Below are positions 25,338-34,440 of a DNA stretch of 64,000 nt, piece by piece. The number at the start of each line of letters is the position of its first letter. Within the stretch, counting starts at the first letter, position 1. The notes below the pieces were generated by a model. The model was not told the DNA's origin, made no database searches, and was given only the letters and a program-made list of their open reading frames with translations. Source of the DNA: Kitasatospora cheerisanensis KCTC 2395 (GTDB lineage: Bacteria > Actinomycetota > Actinomycetes > Streptomycetales > Streptomycetaceae). Made by a program: the position numbers and the translations under genes. The stretch is from positions 1,235,695-1,299,694 of the forward strand of contig NZ_KK853997.1 in assembly GCF_000696185.1 (NCBI RefSeq). Direction: 5' to 3'.

Positions 25338-27506
25338 GTGAACCGCTCCGCCCCCGCGCCGGCCGCCCTCGCCCCGGCCGCCGCAGCTCCACCCCGGCCC
25401 GGGTTGCTCGGCCGCCTCGGCCTCTGGTCGGTCCACCACTTCAAGACCGTGCTGGCCGGCTGGCTGATCGTGGTGATCGGCCTCGGCGCCTTCGCCCCGC
25501 AGGTCACCTCCGCGCTGTCCGGCGCGGGCTGGCAGGCCAACGGCTCCGACTCGGTGAAGGTCCGCACCCTCGCCGAGGAGCACTTCGCGGGCAACGCCTC
25601 CTCCGCGATCCAGATCGTGGTCTCCGCCGACCGCCCCGTCGGCGACCCCGCCGTGCAGCAGGTGGTCGACCGGGCCGCCGCGCTGGCCGCCGCCGACTCC
25701 CGGATCTCCACCGTCGTCCCGCCGCAGCCCGGCGCGACGATCAGCCAGGACGGCCGCACCGCCGTGCTGCTGGCCGGCGCCGCCGCCTCGCCGGACGACA
25801 TGGTGCGCGCCGCCGACGATCTGAAGGAGCCGCTGCACGCACTGTCCGGCGGCGGCGTGGACGTCACCGCGACCGGCGCGTCCGTGCTGTGGAGCGACTT
25901 CAACACCGCCAACCACGACGCGATGATGAAGTCCGAGATCATGTCCTGGCCGGTGACCCTGGCCATCCTGGTGCTGGCCTTCGGCTCGCTGGTCGCCGCC
26001 GGACTGCCGCTGCTGCTCACCATGGCCGGCCTGGCCGCCTCGGCGGGCTCGCTGGTGCTGATCAGCCACCTGTTCCCGGTCTCCATCTGGGCGATGAACT
26101 TCGCCATGATGTTCGCCCTCGCACTGGGCATCGACTACGCGCTGTTCCTGGTCGTCCGCTTCCGCGCCGCCCGCGCCAAGTCCGAACGGGGCAGCGACAG
26201 TTCACGGGCCGTCGCGGAGACCATGGACACCGCCGGCAAGGCCGTGCTGCTGTCCGGCGCCACCGTGCTGGTCAGCCTGTCCGCCGTGATGCTCGTCCCG
26301 TCCCCCGCGTTCCGCTCGATGGCCGGCGGCATCATGCTGGCCGTGCTGTTCGTGCTGGCCGCCACCCTGACCCTGCTGCCCGCCGTGCTCGGCCGGCTCG
26401 GCCACCGGGTCGACGCCCTGTCGCTGCCGTGGGCCAAGCGCGAGGCGCAGACCTCGCCGCGGTTCCGGGCCTGGGGCGAGCGGCTGTGGAAGCACCCGCT
26501 GCGCTGGGGCGCGCTCGCCCTGGTCGCACTGCTGGCGCTGGCCGCGCCGGTGATCGGGCTGCGCACCGCGATGCCGTCGATCAACGTGCTGCCCGAGGAC
26601 GCCAGCGCCCGATCCGGCTACACCGCCGTCCAGCAGGCGTTCGGCGACGGCGCCCCCGGCACCCTGCAGATCCTCACCCCCACCGACCAGGCCGCGGCCA
26701 CCGCGCAGACCGTCGCCGCCACCCCCGGCATCGCCGGCGTGATGCCCGCGATGCCCGCCGCGGACGGCGCCGACTGGTCGATGATCCAGGCCGTCCCGTC
26801 CGTCGACCCGTCCGACCCGCAGCTCGGCCACACCGTGGACACGCTGCGCGCCGAACTGCCCGACCACACCCTGGTCGGCGGCGCCTCGGTGGAGAACCTC
26901 GACCTGCAGCACCTGCTGACCGAGAAGACCCCGCTGGTGATCGGCGTGGTGATGGTGCTCGGCTTCGTGCTGCTGCTGTTCGCGCTGCGCGCCCCGCTGA
27001 TCGCGGCGCTCGGCACCGCGGCCAGCCTGCTGTCCACCGGCGCGGCCTTCGGCGTCGCCCGGCTGGTCTTCCAGGACGGCCACGGCTCGGGCCTGCTGGG
27101 CTTCACCCCGCAGGGCTTCCTGGACGGCTGGGCGCCGGTGTTCTTCTTCGCGATGATCTTCGCGATCGCGATGGACTACACCGTCTTCCTGCTGGCCTCG
27201 GCGAAGGAGCAGTACGAGCGCACCGGCGACCCGCGCAAGGCGATGGTCGGCGCGCTGGCCCACTCCGGCCGGGTGATCTTCGCGGCGGCCGCCGTGATGG
27301 TCGCGGTGTTCTTCACCTTCGCCATCTCCGGCCCGCTGCCGCCCAAGGAGATGGGCATCGTGCTCGGCGTCGCCGTGCTGCTGGACGCCGCGCTGGTCCG
27401 GCTGGTGCTGCTGCCCGTGCTGCTCCGGCTGACCGGGCGGGCCGCCTGGCACACCCCGCGCTGGCTGGACCGCATCCTCCCGAACATTCCGTTCTCGCAC
27501 TCCTGA
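25338..27506 (+). CDS. MMPL-family RND transporter
   Basis: A 722-residue protein with the two-fold MMPL layout. Each half has one helix, an extracytoplasmic loop, then five helices. Proton-relay type motifs appear as FALALGIDYALFLVVRFR in the first half and FAIAMDYTVFLLASAKEQYE in the second. SSAIQIVVSADRP and GAPGTLQILTPT mark the two loops. Such proteins export lipids, siderophores or drugs. GGAGAG lies 8 bases before the start (MNRSAPAPA). It has its own CsoR-type operator and is followed closely by a Cys-rich small protein, suggesting a metal- or sulfur-stress set. Confidence 0.93.
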   Translation: MNRSAPAPAALAPAAAAPPRPGLLGRLGLWSVHHFKTVLAGWLIVVIGLGAFAPQVTSALSGAGWQANGSDSVKVRTLAEEHFAGNASSAIQIVVSADRPVGDPAVQQVVDRAAALAAADSRISTVVPPQPGATISQDGRTAVLLAGAAASPDDMVRAADDLKEPLHALSGGGVDVTATGASVLWSDFNTANHDAMMKSEIMSWPVTLAILVLAFGSLVAAGLPLLLTMAGLAASAGSLVLISHLFPVSIWAMNFAMMFALALGIDYALFLVVRFRAARAKSERGSDSSRAVAETMDTAGKAVLLSGATVLVSLSAVMLVPSPAFRSMAGGIMLAVLFVLAATLTLLPAVLGRLGHRVDALSLPWAKREAQTSPRFRAWGERLWKHPLRWGALALVALLALAAPVIGLRTAMPSINVLPEDASARSGYTAVQQAFGDGAPGTLQILTPTDQAAATAQTVAATPGIAGVMPAMPAADGADWSMIQAVPSVDPSDPQLGHTVDTLRAELPDHTLVGGASVENLDLQHLLTEKTPLVIGVVMVLGFVLLLFALRAPLIAALGTAASLLSTGAAFGVARLVFQDGHGSGLLGFTPQGFLDGWAPVFFFAMIFAIAMDYTVFLLASAKEQYERTGDPRKAMVGALAHSGRVIFAAAAVMVAVFFTFAISGPLPPKEMGIVLGVAVLLDAALVRLVLLPVLLRLTGRAAWHTPRWLDRILPNIPFSHS

Positions 27507-27536
27507 CACCCCCTCACCCCGGAAGGACCCACCACC

Positions 27537-27707
27537 ATGTGTCGTCGCGTCACCTGCAAGACCTGCAACAAGCCCTCCTACGCCGGCTGCGGCATGCACG
27601 TCGAGCAGGTCCTGGCGGGCATCCCCAAGTCCCAGCGCTGCTCCTGCACCCTGGCCGACAAGGCCGCCTCCGGCTCCTGGCTGAACCGCCTGTTCGGCCG
27701 CGGCTGA
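27537..27707 (+). CDS. Small Cys-rich protein
   Basis: A 56-residue protein, MCRRVTCKTCNKPSYAGCGM followed by HVEQVLAGIPKSQRCSC. It has six cysteines (positions 2, 7, 10, 18, 35, 37) plus a His, arranged as a compact zinc- or copper-binding knuckle. GGAAGGA precedes the ATG. It begins 31 bases after the MMPL stop and ends before a strong hairpin, so it is the last gene of that operon. I recall near-identical small proteins in other Streptomyces, always unnamed. Metal binding is inferred. Confidence 0.8.
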   Translation: MCRRVTCKTCNKPSYAGCGMHVEQVLAGIPKSQRCSCTLADKAASGSWLNRLFGRG

Positions 27708-27722
27708 CGGCCCCCGCACCGA

Positions 27723-27752
27723 GCGCCCCGCCCACCGTCAGGGCGGGGGCGC
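27723..27752. terminator. Bidirectional terminator
   Basis: GCGCCCCGCCC (27723-27733) pairs with GGGCGGGGGCGC (27741-27752), with one bulged G and a 7-base loop, between the small Cys-rich gene and the convergent endonuclease gene. Confidence 0.65.
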
Positions 27753-27766
27753 CCGCGCGTCCGGGG

Positions 27767-28426
27767 TCAGACCGGTGCGGTCTCCGCGCTGTCGGCGAGG
27801 ATCCGCTCGACCATGGCGGGGTCGAGGGCGGCCCGGACCAGGGCGTCGGCGAGCCGGTGCAGGTCGGCGGGGTCGACCAGGGCGGCCAGTTCGGCCGGGT
27901 CGGCGGGCAGCCCGAGGCGCTCGGCGCCGGTGAGGGCGCGGGCGTCCACGGCGGGGCGCAGGTGCGGCCAGACGGCCTGGGCCTCGCGGCAGAACGCGGC
28001 GGCGCCGGCCGGGCCGATGCCGGGGAAGCGCTGCAGCAGGGCCCGGGTGCGTTCGGGGCGCCCCTGTGCGGCGGCGGCGAGTTTTCGCAGGTCGCCCCCG
28101 TATTCGTCCTGGGCGAGCCGGGCGCACTCGCCGAGCCGGGTGGCGGTGCCGTCGGCGAAGTGCTGGTAGCGGCCGGCGATCAGCGCGTCCTTGCGCTGCT
28201 GCCAGTCGAGTTCCAGCGTGCCGGCGGGGGTGCCGGCGCCGGCCGCGACCAGCGAGGCCGTGCCGGTGACGGCGATGTCGGCCTGGATGCGGGCCGACAC
28301 CAGGTTGCTGAGCATCAGCAGCTGCCAGAGTTCCGCGGGCCGGTCGGCGATGTCGATGCCCGCCTGTTCGGCCAGCGTCGTTCCCGCCTCCGCCACCAGC
28401 ACTGCCACCCGCCGTCGTGCGTCCAT
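27767..28426 (-). CDS. HhH-GPD-like endonuclease/DNA glycosylase
   Basis: A 219-residue all-helical protein. The helix-hairpin-helix RFPGIGPAGAAAFCREAQAVWP (about 140-160) followed by the Asp in RPAVDARAL resembles the endonuclease III/HhH-GPD active-site arrangement. The usual catalytic Lys is not obvious and no C-terminal iron-sulfur cysteines exist. QLLMLSNLVSARIQADIAV in the N-terminal half is the typical substrate-binding helix pair. Role in base-excision repair is inferred. Monocistronic. Confidence 0.7.
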   Translation of the reverse strand: MDARRRVAVLVAEAGTTLAEQAGIDIADRPAELWQLLMLSNLVSARIQADIAVTGTASLVAAGAGTPAGTLELDWQQRKDALIAGRYQHFADGTATRLGECARLAQDEYGGDLRKLAAAAQGRPERTRALLQRFPGIGPAGAAAFCREAQAVWPHLRPAVDARALTGAERLGLPADPAELAALVDPADLHRLADALVRAALDPAMVERILADSAETAPV

Positions 28427-28523
28427 ACCGGCCTCCCTCAGTCGCTTCGCTGACGAACCGTCAGCCTCCGGGCCGACGGTACGCGGAGCTGGGCCCGGGC
28501 CGCCCGCACCACGCCGGACGGGT

Positions 28524-29219
28524 TCAGGCCAGCAGCGCGGCGACCTCGGTCAGCGTGCGGACCCGGGGGACGGCGGTGCTCGCGCCGGTGGGCTCGCGCT
28601 CCAGCCAGATGCCGAGCAGGCCGGCCTCGGTGGCGGCCTGCGCGTCCACGTCCAGCCGGTCGCCGACGTAGGCGGCGCGTTCGGGGGCGACGCCGAGGGC
28701 GCGGCAGGCCAGGTGGAAGATCGCCGGGTCGGGTTTGGCGCAGCCGGCCTCGGCGGAGGCGGTGGTGGTGTGCGCGGCCAGTGCGCCGAGGCCGACGGCG
28801 TGCAGCTTCTGCCGCTGCATGTCGCCCTCGCCGTTGGTGATCACGCCGAGCCGCCGGCCGGCGCCCAGTTCCCGTACGGCGCGCGGCACTTCGGGGTAGG
28901 CCCGCCAGGAACGGCGGTAGCGGCGGAGGTAGCCGGCGAACCAGGCGTCGGCCCGCTCGTCGGGCCACTCCCCCAGGCCGAGGTGGCGGGCCAGGCCGGC
29001 CGCCCGGACCCGGCGCATCTGCTGCACCGTCAGTTCGCCGGTCAGGTACCGGTCGTACTCGCGCTGCTCCAGTTCGCGCCAGAACCGCAGCACGCCGTCC
29101 CGGTCCAGCGGCTGTCCGGCGAGTTCGGCGGCGGCGCCGGCCAGCACGGCGGCCTCGGCGGCGCCGTCGTGGTCCAGCAGCGTGCCGTCGAGGTCGAACA
29201 GCACCACCTCGATCCGCAT
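28524..29219 (-). CDS. HAD-superfamily hydrolase
   Basis: A 231-residue phosphatase-like protein with all HAD motifs: I, FDLDGTLLDH (nucleophile Asp); II, GVITNGEGDMQ; III, CAKPDPAIF (Lys); and IV, AAYVGDRLDVDAQAA. A helical cap domain lies between I and II (about 15-90). This size and the cap resemble the YjjG/2-haloacid dehalogenase-like subgroup that hydrolyses small phosphate esters. Substrate unknown. It stands alone between the endonuclease and the ADP-ribosylglycohydrolase remnant. Confidence 0.93.
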   Translation of the reverse strand: MRIEVVLFDLDGTLLDHDGAAEAAVLAGAAAELAGQPLDRDGVLRFWRELEQREYDRYLTGELTVQQMRRVRAAGLARHLGLGEWPDERADAWFAGYLRRYRRSWRAYPEVPRAVRELGAGRRLGVITNGEGDMQRQKLHAVGLGALAAHTTTASAEAGCAKPDPAIFHLACRALGVAPERAAYVGDRLDVDAQAATEAGLLGIWLEREPTGASTAVPRVRTLTEVAALLA

Positions 29220-29266
29220 CCCGCTGCTCCTCCGCCGTCCTGCTGGGAACGTTCAGCCTACCTCCG

Positions 29267-30545
29267 TCACCAGGGGCCGGAGGGTTCGCTGCCCCTGGTC
29301 TGGATGGTGCCTTCGAGCTCCAGGATGTTCGACAGCAGGGTGCCGCTCCGGTGGGCGCCGTTGTAGTACGCGGGATGGGCCTCGACCTCGGCGGCGACGG
29401 CCCGTTGGCCGCTGCCCTCGGGGGCGACGCGGACCGCGAACGCCTGGTGGCCGGAGACCGCGAAGTGCAGGCGGAGGACGCCCTCCTCGGCCCGGGCCAC
29501 CCAGCGGGCCGCCCGGTACCCGGCCCGGTAGCGGTTCCACTGCTCCTCGGTGAAGTGCATCCGGCCCAGGAAGGGGTAGGACCGGGGCAGCCGCATCGGG
29601 GTGAGGTGCGGCAGTGCGGGCGGGATGCTGCCGGGGGCGGGGAACGCCCAGTCGGGCAGCGGTTCGCGGGCGGCGAGCCAGGCGGCGGGGATGCCGCCGC
29701 GGCCGCCGGTGCCGGTGCGGGCGGCGACCACGCCGCCGGTGATCGCGGCGACGGTGTCCATGTCTCCGCCGCCGCTGATCGCGGAGCGGACGGCGGTCGG
29801 GTAGTCGTCGAGCCAGCGGGCGGCGCACCAGAGGGCGAACGGCACGGTGTCGAGGGCGCTGGTGCGGCTGCCGTTGCCGAGCACGGCCGCGACCTCGCGG
29901 GCGTCGGTCCGGTCGAGCAGCGAGACCGCCCGGTGCAGGCCGTCGTGGACCACGCCGTACGGGGTGAGCCGGGCGACGGCGCGCAACCAGGCTGCGGGGC
30001 CGAGCGGTCGGGTGCGGCAGCGGACCGCGAGGGCGGCGGCGACGGCCACCGCGATCGCCCCGTCCACGGCGTCCGGGTGGGTGTGGGTGATCACGGCGGT
30101 GGCGGCGGCGGGCCGACCACGGCCGCGGGGTCGTCGGCGTACGCGGCGCCGAGCGGCGCCACCCGCATGGCCGCGCCGTTGCCGAACGAGCCCTGGCCGT
30201 CGAAGAGTTCGGCCGCCAGCCGGGGGGCGTCGCCGCCCTCGCGGATCAGTCGCAGCAGGCGGTTCGCGGCGGGCCCGTAGCCGCGGTCGAAGTCGTGGCG
30301 GACGGCGAAGGCGTGGGTGAGGTCGTAGCTGTCGACGGCGCCGCGCTCGGTCTGGGCGGCGTACACCGAGCAGGCCATCTCGGTGTCGTCGGTCCACGGC
30401 CACGGGCCGGGCGGTTCGGTGCGGGCGGCGAAGTGGGTGCGGGCGGTCTCGGGGACGAAGAACTGGGCGCCGAGGGCGTCGCCGACGGACAGGCCCTGGA
30501 GGGGGAGTCGAGCGCGGGCCCGACGTGCGAGAGCGGAACGTTCAT
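29267..30545 (-). pseudogene. ADP-ribosylglycohydrolase-like gene with two frame breaks
   Basis: The protein can only be read by changing frame twice. ATG 30545 opens MNVPLSHVG. Near 30500 the frame moves to LSVGDALGAQFFVPET with the metal-binding WTDDTEMA. Near 30105, in a CCG run, it moves again to AVITHTHPDAVDG and the C-terminal ISGGGDMDTVAAITGG that completes the dinuclear Mg site. A closing beta-rich extension of about 110 residues follows. Each break equals one missing base. All active-site motifs survive, so this may be a working gene with sequence errors. ADP-ribosyl hydrolases remove ADP-ribose from proteins or small molecules. Confidence 0.75.
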
Positions 30546-30610
30546 ATGGCCACCACCGAAGCGCGCGGGGTGTCGCCGCGTCAAGTCGCGTTCTCCCTCG
30601 GTTTATTCGT

Positions 30611-30639
30611 TTGCCGGGGTCGGGTTCCCGGCCGACAAT
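30611..30639 (+). promoter_or_regulatory. Promoter for a leaderless dioxygenase mRNA
   Basis: TTGCCG (30611-30616), 17 bases, then GACAAT (30634-30639), 8 bases before ATG 30648 with no ribosome-binding site. Confidence 0.5.
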
Positions 30640-30647
30640 CCGTCCTC

Positions 30648-31439
30648 ATGGGTGCCGTTCTTTCGCAGCAGCAGATCGAGGCTTTCGTCACGGACGGCTT
30701 CGTCCGGGTGGAGCGCGCCTTCGATCCCGAGGTGGCCGCCGAGTGCCGGGAGTTCCTGTGGCGGGAGATGGGCCTCGATCCGGACGACCCGGCGGGCTGG
30801 ACGCAGCCGGTGGTCCGGCTCGGCGGGTACGGGCAGGAGCCGTTCCGGCGGGCCGCGACCTCCGAGCGGCTGCACGGCGCGTTCGACCAGCTGGTCGGCG
30901 AGGGCCGGTGGAGTCCGCAGCCGTGGCTGGGCACCTTCCCGGTGCGCTTCCCGCACCCGGACGAACCGGGCGACGACGGCTGGCACCTGGACGCGAGCTT
31001 CACCCCCGAGGGCGAGCAGGGCTACTGGCTCAACCTGGTCTCCCGCGGCCGGGCGCTGCTGATGCTGTTCCTGCTGTCCGACGTGGACGAGGCGAACGCG
31101 CCGACCCGGATCAAGGTCGGCTCGCACCTGGACGTGCCGCGCCGGTTGGAGCCGGCCGGCGACCAGGGCGTGGAGATGTTCGCGTTCTGCGCCGAACTCG
31201 ACCGGGCCGGGCTGCTCGACCACCCGGAGCGGGAGACCGCGCTCGCCACCGGCAGGGCCGGTGACGTGTACCTGTGCCACCCGTTCCTGATCCACGCCGC
31301 GCAGCCGCACCACGGCACCGAGCCGCGCTTCCTCGCCCAGCCGCCGCTGCTGTCCGGCGCGGACCTGGTGCTGGACCGTCCCGACGGGGCGTACTCGCCG
31401 GTGGAGCGCGCCGTCCGGCTCGGCCTGGGGCGCGGCTGA
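30648..31439 (+). CDS. Phytanoyl-CoA dioxygenase-family oxygenase
   Basis: A 263-residue Fe(II)/2-oxoglutarate dioxygenase-like protein. The metal-binding HxD is in GWHLDASFTPEG (about 109-114), and the distal His plus 2-oxoglutarate-binding Arg lie in HPFLIHAAQPHHGTEPR. N-terminus VLSQQQIEAFVTDGFVRVERAF is typical of the PhyH family. The substrate cannot be deduced; bacterial members hydroxylate or halogenate secondary metabolites or degrade small acids. ATG 30648 is preferred over ATG 30525 or 30546 because a promoter and a family-like N-terminus coincide there. Confidence 0.9.
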   Translation: MGAVLSQQQIEAFVTDGFVRVERAFDPEVAAECREFLWREMGLDPDDPAGWTQPVVRLGGYGQEPFRRAATSERLHGAFDQLVGEGRWSPQPWLGTFPVRFPHPDEPGDDGWHLDASFTPEGEQGYWLNLVSRGRALLMLFLLSDVDEANAPTRIKVGSHLDVPRRLEPAGDQGVEMFAFCAELDRAGLLDHPERETALATGRAGDVYLCHPFLIHAAQPHHGTEPRFLAQPPLLSGADLVLDRPDGAYSPVERAVRLGLGRG

Positions 31440-31572
31440 CCGCCCCGGGGGCCGCCGCGCGCCGCTGAACCCCGCACGAGCTGCTGAACTTCACTGAACT
31501 GCCGTCGCGCCGCCCCGTTCCGGGGCCGCTTGCTGCGAGGATCGGCAGCGAACGTCGGGGAAGGGGAATCTC

Positions 31573-31782
31573 ATGACCGGTGCGGTGCTGGTGGTGGTGC
31601 TGCTGCTCGTGACGGGCGGCTGCGTCTGCGTGGTGTGGGCGGATCGCGGCGGGCCCGGCTGGGTCCGGGCGGTCTCCCGGGTGACGCTCGGCCTGGGCGA
31701 GTTCGTCCGGCGGGACGCGCGCCGTCGCCGGCGGGAGGATCGCCGGCGGATCCACGACGCCGGACTGGGCGACGGCGGCTGA
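31573..31782 (+). CDS. Small membrane protein with basic tail
   Basis: A 69-residue protein with one N-terminal hydrophobic helix (VLVVVLLLVTGGCVCVVWA) followed by a segment rich in Arg (RRDARRRRREDRRR). AAGGGGAATCTC before the ATG gives a plausible ribosome-binding site. No family is recognised. It probably anchors in the membrane with the basic tail in the cytoplasm. Confidence 0.6.
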   Translation: MTGAVLVVVLLLVTGGCVCVVWADRGGPGWVRAVSRVTLGLGEFVRRDARRRRREDRRRIHDAGLGDGG

Positions 31783-31815
31783 CGCCCCGTCAGCCGCCCT
31801 TCCCGAGCCGGCCGG

Positions 31816-32559
31816 TCAGTCGGCCAGCCCGAGCGGGTCGGGGGCCTCGGCGAGCAGCCGGGGCCCGTTCTCGGCGACCCGGTTGACGGCGGTGGGCACC
31901 GCCCGGACCCGGATGTTGCCGTCCGCGGGGCGGTGCAGCAGGTGGTGCAGGTCGGCCCGGTCGGAGTGCGCCGGGTCGAGCCAGCCGTCCAGGTCCGCGC
32001 GGGCGATGGTGAGCGGCATCCGGTCGTGCACCCGCCCGGCGCGGTCGGTGGCGTCGGTGGTCAGGATGGTCGCGGTCGCCAGCCAGGCCGCCGGGTCGTC
32101 CTCCGGCAGGCTCGCGTCCCGCCAGAACTCGTACAGCCCGGCCATCAGCATCAGTTCGCCGGTGCTCAGGTAGTACGGCTGCTTGTACGCCTTGCGCCCG
32201 TCCGCCGCCGGGACGGGCCGCCACTCGTAGTAGCCGTCGGCGGGGATCACGCAGCGCCGGGCGGCGAAGGCCTTGCGGAAGGCCGGCTTCTGGTCGACGG
32301 TCTCCGAGCGGGCGTTGATCATCCGCGCCGCGCCGGACCGGTCCTTCGCCCAGGACGGCACCAGGCCCCAGCGCAGCGGCCGCAGTTGGCGCACCACCTC
32401 GCCGGTGTCGTGGTCGACCCGCTCCAGCACCGCCGGGACCGGGTCGGTCGGCGCGACGTTCCAGCTCGGCGCGAGCGCCTCGGTGGGATCCCAGCGCGCG
32501 ACGTCGAGCAGGGCGACCAGGTCACCGGGTTCGGTGGTGGAGACGAAGCGACCGCACAT
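31816..32559 (-). CDS. SRAP-family abasic-site processing protein (YedK/HMCES)
   Basis: A 247-residue SRAP protein that forms a covalent adduct with abasic sites in single-stranded DNA. The nucleophilic Cys2 follows the start (MCGRFVSTTEP); the supporting Asn in SWNVAPTDPV, Glu in DGYYEWRP and His in VHDRMPL are all present. MINARSETV is the conserved DNA-binding segment. ATG 32559 is required because Cys2 must become the N-terminus after Met removal. Monocistronic, convergent on the small membrane protein gene. Confidence 0.96.
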   Translation of the reverse strand: MCGRFVSTTEPGDLVALLDVARWDPTEALAPSWNVAPTDPVPAVLERVDHDTGEVVRQLRPLRWGLVPSWAKDRSGAARMINARSETVDQKPAFRKAFAARRCVIPADGYYEWRPVPAADGRKAYKQPYYLSTGELMLMAGLYEFWRDASLPEDDPAAWLATATILTTDATDRAGRVHDRMPLTIARADLDGWLDPAHSDRADLHHLLHRPADGNIRVRAVPTAVNRVAENGPRLLAEAPDPLGLAD

Positions 32560-32620
32560 GCGCCCCACCCTGCCACCGAACCCCGACAACCGCACGCACC
32601 CCACGCGGCGCCGCAGTGGC

Positions 32621-33592
32621 TCAGGAGTAGAAGTTCCGGTCCCAGCGGTGCCCGGCCAGGATCTTCAACTCGCCCTCGGACAGCGGCACTCCGTCCCCGA
32701 CGGCGGCGTTGCGCTGCACGTTGCGCACCGAGCGCATCCCCGGGATCACGGTGGACACCGCCGGGGCGCTGAGCACGAACCGCAGCGCCGCCTCGGCCAG
32801 CCCGTCGGTGCCGATGCCCAGGTCGGCGGCGATCGCGGCGGCCCGCCGCTCCACCTCGGCGAGCCGGTCGCCGCGGAAGTAGCGCTGCCGGAAGTCGCCG
32901 TCCGGGAACACCGTGTCGGCGGTGAGCCGCCCGGTCAGGCCGCCCTCGTCCAGCGCGACCCGGACGATCACCCCGACGCCGTGCTCCTCGCAGGCCGGGA
33001 ACAGCTCCTCCAGCGGCGACTGGTCGAAGACGTTGAAGATCACCTGTACCGCGTCGACCACCCCGCTGCGCACCAACTCGACGGCGGTGTGCGGCTCGTG
33101 GTCGTTGACCGACACGCCGAACAGGCCGATCAGGCCCTCCTGCTTCAACCGGCCGACGGTCTCCAGCCAGTCGCCGCGGCCCAGCCACTCGTCGTGCCAG
33201 ACGTGGAACTGCACCAGGTCGAACCGCTCCAGCCCGCTGACCCGCAGCGAGGTCTGCACGCTCTCCCGGATGTGCGCGCCCGGGAAGGTCTCCGCCGGGT
33301 CCACCCCCGCCCGGGCCGGCCACTGCCGGTTCAACGGCGGCACCTTGGTCGCCACCCGCACCTGCTGCCCGGCCGCGGCCCGCTCCCGCACCACCTGCCC
33401 GACCAGCCGTTCGCTCTCCCCGTAGCCGCGCGCGGTGTCGACGAAGTTCACCCCCAGGTCGATGGCCCGGTGCAGCGCCGCCAGCGACTCGTCCTCGCGC
33501 GCCCCGATCCACCCCGAGGCGCCGATCCCCCAGGCGCCGAACCCGATCTCCGAGACCTCGATCCCGCTGCGCCCCAACGTCCGGTACTCCAT
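32621..33592 (-). CDS. Aldo/keto reductase
   Basis: A 323-residue TIM-barrel NADPH oxidoreductase. N-terminus MEYRTLGRSGIEVSEIGFGA; catalytic Asp and Tyr in NFVDTARGYGESE; Lys in VATKVPP; His in FDLVQFHVWHDEW. The C-terminal VIPGMRSVRNVQRNAAV binds the cofactor. Typical of the AKR families that reduce aldehydes or ketones of unknown identity. ATG 33592 is chosen as the family start; an upstream in-frame ATG at 33697 would add 35 non-conserved residues. Confidence 0.94.
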   Translation of the reverse strand: MEYRTLGRSGIEVSEIGFGAWGIGASGWIGAREDESLAALHRAIDLGVNFVDTARGYGESERLVGQVVRERAAAGQQVRVATKVPPLNRQWPARAGVDPAETFPGAHIRESVQTSLRVSGLERFDLVQFHVWHDEWLGRGDWLETVGRLKQEGLIGLFGVSVNDHEPHTAVELVRSGVVDAVQVIFNVFDQSPLEELFPACEEHGVGVIVRVALDEGGLTGRLTADTVFPDGDFRQRYFRGDRLAEVERRAAAIAADLGIGTDGLAEAALRFVLSAPAVSTVIPGMRSVRNVQRNAAVGDGVPLSEGELKILAGHRWDRNFYS

Positions 33593-33728
33593 GGGCCGTT
33601 CCTCCCGGTCTCCGTGGTGGGTGTACGTCCTTCGCCCGCGACGATAGGCGGCGCGGGCACCCGGTGGCCAGAGCCTCCGGGGTCCGGTAGCGGACATCCG
33701 CGCCCGCCCCGCCCGACCTGCGCCGGGC

Positions 33729-33734
33729 TACACT
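33729..33734 (+). promoter_or_regulatory. -10 box before the FhuF-like gene
   Basis: TACACT ends 7 bases before ATG 33742 without a Shine-Dalgarno sequence, suggesting a leaderless transcript and supporting 33742 as the true start of the frame-broken gene. Confidence 0.4.
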
Positions 33735-33741
33735 CCGCGCC

Positions 33742-34421
33742 ATGACCGACCGACCGCCCTGGCCGCGCTGGGCCCCTACTTCGCCACCCGCACCGGCACC
33801 CCGCCCGCCGGCTTCCGGCCGCTGCGCGAACTGTCCGCCCCGGACGGCCCCTTGACGGGACGGATCGACGAGGTCGCCCGGGTGCTGCGCACGGACGAGC
33901 CGCGGGTCGCCGCGTCCACCGCGCACCTGGGCCTGGCGGCCCGCCTCTGGTCGGTCGCCCTCGGCACGGTCGTCACCACCGGCCGGCTCCCCGACCTGGA
34001 CGGCGCCCGCTTCGCCCTCCCCCCGCAGGGCCCGTTCGACCTCTGGCTCCCCGCGGAGCCCGGTCCCGAGGCCTCGCCCGCCGCCCTGCACGCGCTGGTG
34101 ATGACCCGTCAGCTGCACCCGCTCGCCGACGCCGTCCGCGCCCGCACCCCCCTCGCGGCGGGCCTGCTGGCCGGCAACGCCGCCTCCGCGCTGGTCGGCG
34201 CCGCCCGCCAACTCGGCACCGTCCCGTCCCTGCGCGCCCCCGCCGCCGCGCTGGCCCGCGCCCTCCTCGCCTTCCCCGACCTCGCCCCCACCGGCGCCCC
34301 CACCCCGCCACCCCGTCCCCTCGCCTTCCGCCGCACCTCCTGCTGCCTCTACTACCGCACCCCCGCCGGCGGCCTCTGCGGCGACTGCGTCCTCCCCCGC
34401 GCCCCGAAGCCCCGGCGCTGA
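33742..34421 (+). pseudogene. FhuF-like [2Fe-2S] protein, frame break near the start
   Basis: From about 33750 the frame reads ALGPYFATRTGTPPAGFRPL through RIDEVARVLRTDEPRVAAST and ends with the FhuF-type cluster motif SCCLYYRTPAGGLCGDC (Cys-Cys-x10-Cys-x2-Cys). FhuF proteins reduce ferric siderophores in the cytoplasm. No ATG/GTG opens this frame; the promoter-proximal ATG 33742 (MTDRP) is out of phase by the equivalent of one missing base. Either the sequence lacks a base near 33752 or translation starts at an inner TTG (33852), giving a truncated 189-residue form. Confidence 0.75.
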
Positions 34422-34440
34422 CGGGGAAGTTCACCCGGGC

